From Conidiobolus incongruus B7586 (lineage: Eukaryota > Entomophthoromycota > Entomophthoromycetes > Entomophthorales > Conidiobolaceae): a stretch of DNA of 57,998 bases. Under the pieces are notes generated by a model. That model ran no database searches. It had not been told where the DNA came from and saw only the letters and a program-made list of their open reading frames with translations. Below are positions 56,300 to 57,998 of this stretch, one piece after another. Position 1 is the first letter of the stretch. Each line of letters begins with the position of its first letter. The position numbers and the translations under genes were made by a program. The stretch covers positions 1-57,998 of the forward strand of contig JNEM01015577.1 of NCBI GenBank assembly GCA_000697335.1. The letters run 5' to 3'.

Positions 56300-57565
56300 A
56301 TTTTGTAATTTAAATAATATGAATTTTTTGTAATTAAAAAATAAAACTTTTTAATATATAAAAAATAAAAATAAATATATGATATAAAATTAATGATTTC
56401 TTTTATTTTTAATAACTTTTTGCTATACTTTTGATAAAGATCTAACACCTAAAAATTAGTTTTTTATTAATGACTGAAATTTGATATTTTACAAACCAAT
56501 TAAATTTTTTGCAAAAATTTTCTTTCCTATAAACTAGTTCTTTTATTACCTAAAACAATTATAATCACATAGGTTATAATCTAAAGAATATAATAAATAT
56601 GATAGTTTTTTCCAGTTATTTTTAATTAGAAAGATTTTTATAACTTTAGAATTTTGTATTTTATAATTATTATACAAAATAATAAGTCTTTTAAAATTAT
56701 ATTTAGAATATTAATTAAAAATAGGTTAATTCAATAAAGAAATATTAAGTTTAATATTAATTGATTTTCTTTTAAGAATTGAATAAATATAGCATATGCT
56801 ATTATAAACTATTACAATAATTAACATTCACTTATCTACAAAGTATTTATTTAAATAAATTTATAAACAGAGTTAATTTAACTTAATCTAATACCTTGAT
56901 TTATATTTTAGTAAAGAATTATATAAAAGAATCTAAAATTCAATAATTATAATAATTCACTGTAAAAGCCTTGGTTTCTAGCTCTACCTTAGTAAGTTTT
57001 GTTTAGCAATAGTTACTCTAGCTTTTTGTAAACTTTAGTTAAATTATAAGGTACCTATTTTATATTTTTATTAATTAATTTTAATTTAAACTTTAATATA
57101 TATAAAATACTTATAAGATTAATATTAAAATATTTTGATAATTGATTAACTGAAATAAAAAGGTGCTTTTTAATATATTTTTTCATTTTTTAATAATTAG
57201 AAGAGTAATAATTGAAATTTATGTTTTAGGTTTCAAAGATATTAATTAACTTTTTTTAACTTTAAAGTAATTTACCTAGTGATAAATTGTTAATTTAGAT
57301 AATACCTCATTATTAAAAGCTGTTTATAAATTTTAAATGAATTTAAAAATTTATAGTTAAGATTTACTAATAATAAATTAAAATACTTTTGATGGTTATT
57401 ATTTAGTATAAATATAATAAAATTAAATAACTAATTTAAAAAATTATTATATATATATATATAATTCAAAACTATTTATTTTCCTATTTTGGTTGTATTT
57501 ATTTTTATATTTGAAATTAATAATATGTTTGAAAATTAAAAAATTGAAAAATTTCCCATTATTTC
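56300..57565 (-). mobile_element. Mariner family 1, copy D
   Basis: About 1.27 kb. Terminal repeat at the right (reversed AATAATGGGAAATTTTTCA). On the minus strand the catalytic part reads SKVIKIFLIKNNWKKLSYLL, then YSLDYNLCDYNCFR, the D-x-N-x-x-D-Y pattern of Tc1/mariner transposases. The frame is interrupted by stops. Confidence 0.7.
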
Positions 57566-57998
57566 AATTTAATGATAGTTTTAATTTATAAAATATTATT
57601 AAATCATTTTTAATATTTATATTTATTTTTTAATTTTTTATTTTAGTTAAATAAATTGATTTTAATTTATATAAAAGAATGGAAAAAAAAGATAAAAATT
57701 ATAATTCTTAGTTAGTAGTCTTAATTAACATATTTTTATAAGCTAATTTAAATAATAGTTTTCCAATATATTATTATTAATCAATATAAAAATTACTTAA
57801 ATATTTATGATTATTATATATTGGGTACATAATCTGTCTCTTATACACATCTAAAATTTAATAAATATTTATTAATTTTAAATTATATATTAAATATATA
57901 AATCATTAAATTATGGAAATTATTATCAATAAATATTCTTTTGATAAAGATAAGTTTTAATATACTTTCTTATATTATAAAAATAAAAAATTATAAAA
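57566..57998. other. Window end, AT-rich spacer
   Basis: No gene seen. It contains a CTGTCTCTTATACACATCT word near 57832, annotated separately. Confidence 0.4.
57832..57851. other. Tn5 mosaic-end-like word
   Basis: The 19-base word CTGTCTCTTATACACATCT equals the Tn5/Nextera mosaic end used in library construction. In an otherwise near-featureless AT-rich stretch this is best explained as leftover adapter sequence in the assembly. Confidence 0.7.

Overview
ORGANISM. The window is a very AT-rich eukaryotic nuclear segment. Most genes are intronless; the one spliced gene has a 60-bp intron. It carries membrane-anchored UDP-glycosyltransferases (UGTs) of the animal type, a Sec14 lipid-transfer protein, small class-A-like GPCRs, standard tRNA genes, and Tc1/mariner and LTR remnants. 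This mix best fits an early-diverging fungus, most likely an entomophthoralean (Conidiobolus-like). The assignment rests on family knowledge, not on a database search. LAYOUT. 1-2.6 kb: decayed mariner copy and a solo LTR. 2.66-10.8 kb: UGT1 (-), a solo LTR, UGT pseudogene A (+), tRNA-Ser, a second solo LTR and UGT pseudogene B (-). 11.5-13.5 kb: tRNA-like relic, solo LTR and a two-exon Sec14-like gene (-). 13.5-16.6 kb: no gene, only a tRNA-Ser relic. 16.6-24.3 kb: UGT2 (+), tRNA-Ser, UGT3 (-), UGT4 (+). 24.5-27.1 kb: a mariner copy split by a nested TIR transposon. 29.3-30.9 kb: UGT5 (+). 31.4-34.2 kb: two mariner copies in direct orientation. 35.2-39.2 kb: UGT6 (+), tRNA-Phe, UGT7 (-). 40.4-41.6 kb: mariner copy. 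42.8-44.8 kb: tRNA-Leu and UGT8 (-). 46.4-48.8 kb: GPCR pseudogene split by a TIR transposon. 49-50.9 kb: decayed LTR and a third transposase relic. 51.5-54.5 kb: two intact GPCR genes (-). 56.3-57.6 kb: last mariner copy. HOW THE GENES WORK TOGETHER. The eight intact UGTs (551-553 aa) are one locally expanded family. Each has a signal peptide, an acceptor domain with a His/Asp dyad about 99-101 residues apart, the donor-binding signature, one C-terminal membrane segment and a cytosolic tail ending K-x-K-x-x, an ER-retrieval type signal. They are best read as ER-lumen glycosyltransferases with diversified acceptors. Every intact UGT has a TATA-like box 54-68 nt upstream of its ATG. The GPCRs form a second small expanded family. 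Transposon blocks are visibly poorer in G+C than the genes, and differences between copies include CpA-to-TpA type changes, suggesting a RIP-like or similar mutational bias. MAIN POINTS. (1) Uniform ER-retrieval tails and core-promoter spacing across the UGT array. (2) tRNA genes in the gaps of three convergent UGT pairs. (3) A Tc1-like element with about 217-bp inverted repeats carrying outer and inner direct repeats (IR/DR layout), one copy sitting with a clean TA duplication inside a GPCR pseudogene. (4) Two different 334-bp solo LTRs sharing a terminal hairpin whose stem has changed in a compensated way.
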